64,000 bases of DNA from the NCBI GenBank assembly GCA_030770545.1, contig CM061097.1:3410501-3474500 (forward strand), given 5' to 3'. Origin of the DNA: Macropodus opercularis. Taxonomy: Eukaryota > Chordata > Actinopteri > Anabantiformes > Osphronemidae. Below, one piece after another: positions 59,901 to 64,000 of the stretch; position 1 is the first letter of the stretch; every line of letters starts with the position of its first letter. Under the pieces are notes generated by a model, which searched no databases, was not told the origin of the DNA, and saw only the letters and a program-made list of their open reading frames with translations. Position numbers and translations under genes: made by a program.

Positions 59901-60787
59901 AAAAGAACTACATAGCCAGTAAGCACATGGGCCACTTATGGGATATATAAAGTTTTAAAACATGGCTTCCTCTTCTCCTTTGTTCTAATTAGGTCATTTG
60001 CACAGCTACGAAAACATGATTTCTCCTGCGCTTGGCCCACATTTTACACTGATGAGGGTTCACAGGACATTTCTTGTTTTACCTACCTTTGCACGTGTCG
60101 ATTGCACACAACTGTCTCTGGATTGTCCCATCTGGACCAGCAACGTAGCACCAAGGCCTCTCAGAGGAGTCTGGGTTTCGGCAGTAGCTGTGATCTCCAA
60201 CACCTTGAAACAGCACAAGTTACTGATTCTCATGCAGACACCAGCCTGCCTGTCTGTCTGTCACCGGACTCATTAATCATTCAACATCCCTTCACGACTA
60301 CACAAGGAAAACAAAGAAGGAAACTGCAGCTACTGTTGCATATGAGCAGAAAATAAGAGCACGTTGTTATTACTGTGTTAACATCTGCACTTAATGCCGC
60401 ATTCACTGACCTCCTCATTTAAGATGTGTAGGCTGTTTACCTGTCTGGGAGTCAGGGTGGACCTTGACATCATAGTCTCTGGTCGTGTTGGTCCAGTTCA
60501 GGCAGGTCAGGCCTGAGGACGCGCTGTCCTGCTCCCCTCTGTAGTCCACGCAGTCTGAGAACAACAACGAAACAGACACACGAGGAAGTGCGCAATCAAA
60601 GAAATCACTAAATATCTGTACATATACGTTTTCTGCATTTAGTTTTAAGTACATTTGTGCCGTTTTCACGACACCAAACGAAACCAAATCCAAAATAAAA
60701 GTCCATTTTACCTTTTCCATCTCCGGAGGATGCCCTGCTCTGCGCAAGCGCGGCGCTCAGGAAAACAACGTGCAAAGCCAGAAGCAT
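56989..60787 (-). CDS. pik3ip1: PI3-kinase interacting protein 1 (kringle membrane protein), complete, 6 coding exons
   Basis: Exons (minus strand order): 60787-60712, 60554-60441, 60203-60087, 59035-58856, 58731-58653, 57205-56989; all GT-AG and in frame, 260 aa (human 263). A type I membrane protein that binds PI3K p110 through a p85-like cytoplasmic segment and dampens PI3K-AKT signalling. Visible: signal peptide about 1-16, a single kringle from Cys27 to Cys101 with sequons NWT and NTT and the core HSYCRNP and RPWCYV, a mucin-like Glu/Thr/Ala linker (103-162), TM helix at about 165-187, and a cytoplasmic tail with the invariant block [20 protein letters not shown], ending in GHQAGTPGA as in mammals. 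The ATG at 60787 is followed by a good hydrophobic signal. Exons 2 and 3 split the kringle, and exon 5 encodes the TM segment. Tail-to-tail with limk2, as in human 22q12. A long GA tract lies just upstream. Confidence 0.95.
57206..58652 (-). other. pik3ip1: pik3ip1 intron 5
   Basis: 1.4-kb intron between the TM exon (donor gtcagt read from 58652) and the cytoplasmic-tail exon. No other feature was recognised. Confidence 0.65.
59036..60086 (-). other. pik3ip1: pik3ip1 intron 3
   Basis: 1.05-kb intron between the kringle and the linker exon. A 135-aa minus-strand frame (59257-59664) has no recognisable domain and no support. Confidence 0.65.
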
Positions 60788-61003
60788 TTTTGCTGGGGTT
60801 GAAATAAGATGAGAAATGAAATAGGACTAATTTAAAAGGAGGAAGAGCCTGTGCTGAATGCGCATCAGACACACTGCTCCTCTCGCTGGACTCCCTGCTC
60901 TTGTTTTTGTCAGAGCTCTCTCTTCGTAAACAGATCAGCGGCAGAACGGAGGAGGAGACCGCAGCAGCGCGCACCTCAAGGTCCTAAAGCGTCACCAGCT
61001 TCA
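60788..61003 (-). promoter_or_regulatory. pik3ip1: pik3ip1 5' leader and core promoter region
   Basis: About 215 bp between the start codon and the GA tract, GC-rich in its distal half (GCGCGC at about 60967-60972). No TATA box is obvious close to the gene. The transcription start is inferred to lie here because the next 680 bp is simple repeat. Confidence 0.45.
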
Positions 61004-61686
61004 CAGAGAGAGAGGGAGGGAGGGAGAGAGGGAGAGAGAGAGGGGGGTGGGTGAGGGGGGGTGGAGGGATAGAGAGAGGGTGAGAGAGAGGTGGGGGGGA
61101 GGGAGCGAGAGAAAGAGGGTGAGAGAGAGGTGGGGGGAGAGGGTGAGAGAGAGGGGGGAGAGAGAGGGGGGAGGGAAGGAGAGAGAGAGGGAGGGAGAGA
61201 GAGGGAGAGGGAGGAAGGGAGAGAGAGAGGGTGAGAGAGGGGGGAGAGGGAGGGAGAGAGAGAGGGAGAGGGAAGGAGAGAGAGAGGGTGAGAGAGAGGG
61301 GGGAGAGAGGGAGGGAGAGAGAGGGTGAGAGAGAGGGAGGGAAAGAGAGAGAGGGTGAGAGAGAGGGAGAGGGAAGGAGAGAGAGAGGGAGGGGGGAGGG
61401 AGAGAGAGATGGAGGGAGAGAGGGAGAGGGAAGGAGGGAGAGAGGGTGGGAGAGAGAGGGTGAGAGAGAGGTGGGGGGGAGGTGGGGGGACAGGGTGAGA
61501 GAGAGGGGGGAGAGAGAGGGGGGGAGAGGGTGAGAGGGGGGGAGGGAGAGAGAGAGAGAGGGAGGGTGAGAGAGAGGTGGGGGGGAGAGGGGGAGAGAGA
61601 GGGAGGGAGAGAGGGAGGCAGAGATGAGGGGGAGGGTGAGAGAGAGATGGAGGGAGGGAAAGAGGGAGGCAGAGATGAGGGGGTGG
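61004..61686. repeat. Long GA/G-rich polypurine tract
   Basis: About 680 bp that is almost entirely A and G on the plus strand, built from variants of GAGAGAGAGGG, GGGTGAGAGAGAG and GGAGGGAGAGAG with the occasional T. It gives rise to long Ser/Leu/Pro frames on the minus strand and Arg/Glu/Gly frames on the plus strand (up to 260 aa) that are artefacts of the repeat. It begins about 215 bp upstream of the pik3ip1 ATG. Confidence 0.97.
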
Positions 61687-61811
61687 CAGGGTATCGTGGC
61701 CCTGTGAGAATAAACAGTCAAAACATTCTGCAGAAATTCACTGTGACCTTTATATAATCTCCTCATGAACCTTTTTGCAGCCGTCTGCTCGTCTTCACTT
61801 TTCCATTTTAC

Positions 61812-61995
61812 CTCAATAATCCTCCCTCTGACGGTCTGACGCGTGGGTCCAACCGTTCTTCCGGGTTGTTCCCAGGCTTCCTCTCCACCACCCTGAGCCC
61901 TGTTTTTCCGCTGGCCTTGGGCGAGTCGACGGCACCGAGGCCGATAAAGGAGACCTGCCTCTGCGCGTCGGAGCAGGAGAGCCTGCCTTTGTTGG
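61812..61995 (-). other. Unassigned exon-like segment
   Basis: 184-nt open segment on the minus strand with a strong acceptor (pyrimidine-rich tract ending TTCAG at 61996) and a donor-like GAG|gtaaaa at 61811. The frame starts in codons for NKGRLSCSDAQRQVSF and runs to RPSEGGLLR, with G/C-rich third positions typical of coding DNA. If not spliced at the donor, the frame stops at once (TAA, 61808-61810). I do not recognise the protein. It could be a last exon of an unseen gene to the right, an alternative 5' exon for pik3ip1, or chance. Confidence 0.3.
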
Positions 61996-64000
61996 CTGAA
62001 CAGTAAAGAGCAGCAAACACGCCGTTCAGCCAGTTTTCACAAAGCCACTGTTCAAATACGTGCTTGCCCACTTTTCAGGCAATTACTAGAGCAAACACGC
62101 AGCATCTGTCTCAGCCAGGGTCATTACAGAGCTGCAGCTTCTCCCAGCATGCAATGGGAAAAGGCCGAAAGCCAGTAGGCCTTTAATGGGTGAATGCATT
62201 TGGCCTTGTTAATTTGAAAAGTTAAACTAGTAAAAGTCATAATTATGCAAATTAATTAAATTAATTGATCAATTGTAAGCAAAACAAGGAGATAATGGCT
62301 ATTTACAGAACTATTTCAAATTATCAGTGTGCAAGGCTGAGTTTGCCGGCACAGTTACTCTTGCAAAATCTTTCATTTTTTTGTCTTTCTTGCGATTTGT
62401 AGAGTGAAATCTGACCTTTTGTAATCGTGGCCGTTTGGATGCTGCAGAAACAACACGCGTCTGCATGCATGTGCAACAAGAGGCTGGAACTACTTGGCCT
62501 TGTTGCCTGTTGCTGTACAGAACACAATCATTTAATTAGCAGTGGACGAGTCCGGAGACTAAGCACTTCCCATACTTAGAGCAAAGTTTCATGCAAACCT
62601 TCCTCTTTGTTTCAGCTGTTTTGTGAGGAGCTGTTTCACTTCAGGGCTCGACTCCAAACCATGTTTCCCAGGCAGAAAGTATGAGAAAGCTGGCAAATGC
62701 CACAAATGAGCTTGTACAGATCTATTTAAGAATTAATCTACGGATTTTTATGGAATGGAATTCATGGAAATATGTTTACATATTATTGACTTATTGTCAA
62801 ATGTGTTCATCATCAACCTCAGTAATAAACCCGTAACCTCATAAATGAAGTTAGGTTTCACATGAGGCGAGTAGAAGTAGAATCTACCAAATGATTAAAA
62901 ACAAACAATCTTTTTATTAAAATTACTTTGATAAAAATACCAGCAGCTGCCACCAGACAACAGTACATACTACGCATCATTTAGTGTGACACAATTCACA
63001 GTTTAGTAAAATTCTTGTCCTGACTTGTCCAGTAACGCTGAGGTATGAACGATTTAATATTTTAGCTCTTTGACAAACTTCAAATCCATAATCTAATCTC
63101 AGAGCTCTACACACCTGTTGTTAACTTGGGCTTGGTGGCAAGTAAACACATTGCACAAGTTGCCATGTTGCATAATAATATACATACTGAACACATTGGA
63201 CACTGAGGTAAATGTATGGACATGAACAAACCTTGACGGTTTATTAATTGATTGACTGTGAAAATGTAGTCACCTCTAAAAATAAACAATTTGTAATAAT
63301 ATAAACTTCCATGAGCGTTTCACCGTCTTCATACAGCAGCACGTACAGTCTTCTAACAAATACAAGCAGTGGGCTGTTGGTGATGTAACACTGCTCTAAT
63401 GTGTGGCCTGTTGCAGAGCGACCGACTGCTCATCTTGTTCTCCATTACATTCATCTTCAGCCCTGATGTGGCCAGAAAATGGACATTTATCGAAGCAAGG
63501 CCTCTAATGGAGCATCAAAGCAGACTCCTATCAGTATCTCCCTGCTGGGCACCAGGAAACCAACACGGACAGATGCTGTTGCATTACATCACTGCTTCAG
63601 CTCTGCTGCTACTGAGACACAACAGTCTGGGAATACAAAGGAGCAGATTGTGATCATAACTACAGGCCTGGGGCTTTCCTGCTGGCTGGGAAGTGTAGTA
63701 ACTGTCACATGCACTGGATCACAAACATGCATTGACGTTACAAGGAAGAACTTTTTTGCTGCACTGTCCTCCTCATGGCAGCTCATTGTTGTGGGGGGAG
63801 TCTCTCCTCTGTGTAGGTAATACGATGATGGATAGCAGTAACCGCAGCCGCTCAGCTCTTGAATAACTCAGCGAGTCTGACAACTTATGGTGAACTGCAG
63901 CTTGAGCATTTGGCCGAGTCTTTGAAAGCCAAGGCAGCATACAGTGCAAGCGCCTCTGTTGAAATCCCCACAGGAGGTAAGAGGTAAAAAGGCGTCGTAT
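61996..64000. other. Non-coding right end of the window
   Basis: AT-rich DNA with no assigned gene. One exon-like open segment on the plus strand (63829-63976) ends at a donor gtaaga. Its upstream boundary and identity are unknown. Confidence 0.5.

Noticed and set aside
60984..61766. 260-residue Ser/Leu/Pro-rich open frame on the minus strand
   Set aside because: It is a translation of the GA tract; every frame of such a repeat stays open and no domain is present.

Overview
This is nuclear DNA from a vertebrate, almost certainly a ray-finned (teleost) fish. It contains four multi-domain vertebrate genes with GT-AG introns (several only 65-90 nt), AATAAA poly(A) signals, CpG-rich promoters, tRNA-derived SINEs of types familiar in teleosts, and simple-sequence tracts. 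I see no prokaryotic, viral or organellar features.

Layout: 1-5910 is non-coding apart from possible 5' leader exons. A chemerin-type chemoattractant receptor, cmklr1, lies at 5933-6964 (+) with its coding region in one exon. It is tail-to-tail with wscd2 (9250-18933, -; eight coding exons, 568 aa), a Golgi-type membrane protein with two WSC domains and a sulfotransferase-like domain. About 21 kb without a recognisable protein-coding gene follows (18.9-40.6 kb). It holds a CpG island at about 31.87-32.34 kb that is the best candidate for the wscd2 promoter, a young SINE with a perfect 12-bp target-site duplication (24667-25064), and several low-repeat segments that look like conserved regulatory DNA. 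limk2 (40941-52945, +; 16 coding exons, 661 aa) is a LIM-LIM-PDZ-kinase protein starting in a CpG-rich promoter. It is tail-to-tail with pik3ip1 (56989-60787, -; six coding exons, 260 aa), a kringle-domain membrane inhibitor of PI3K. Upstream of pik3ip1 lies a roughly 680-bp pure GA/G tract. The last 2.3 kb contains two exon-like open segments that I cannot assign.

Function: the four genes are not an operon-like system. cmklr1 is a G-protein-coupled receptor, pik3ip1 damps PI3K signalling, limk2 controls actin through cofilin, and wscd2 is a Golgi-type membrane protein. In human, the convergent pair WSCD2/CMKLR1 is on 12q23 and the convergent pair LIMK2/PIK3IP1 is on 22q12. Here both pairs sit within 55 kb in their conserved tail-to-tail arrangement, which fits the known ancestral linkage of 12q23-24 and 22q11-12 segments. 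All four coding models were built by hand from splice sites, and every exon junction keeps frame. I found no convincing new biological system. The best leads are the orphan exon-like segments and the repeat and regulatory structures listed as findings.
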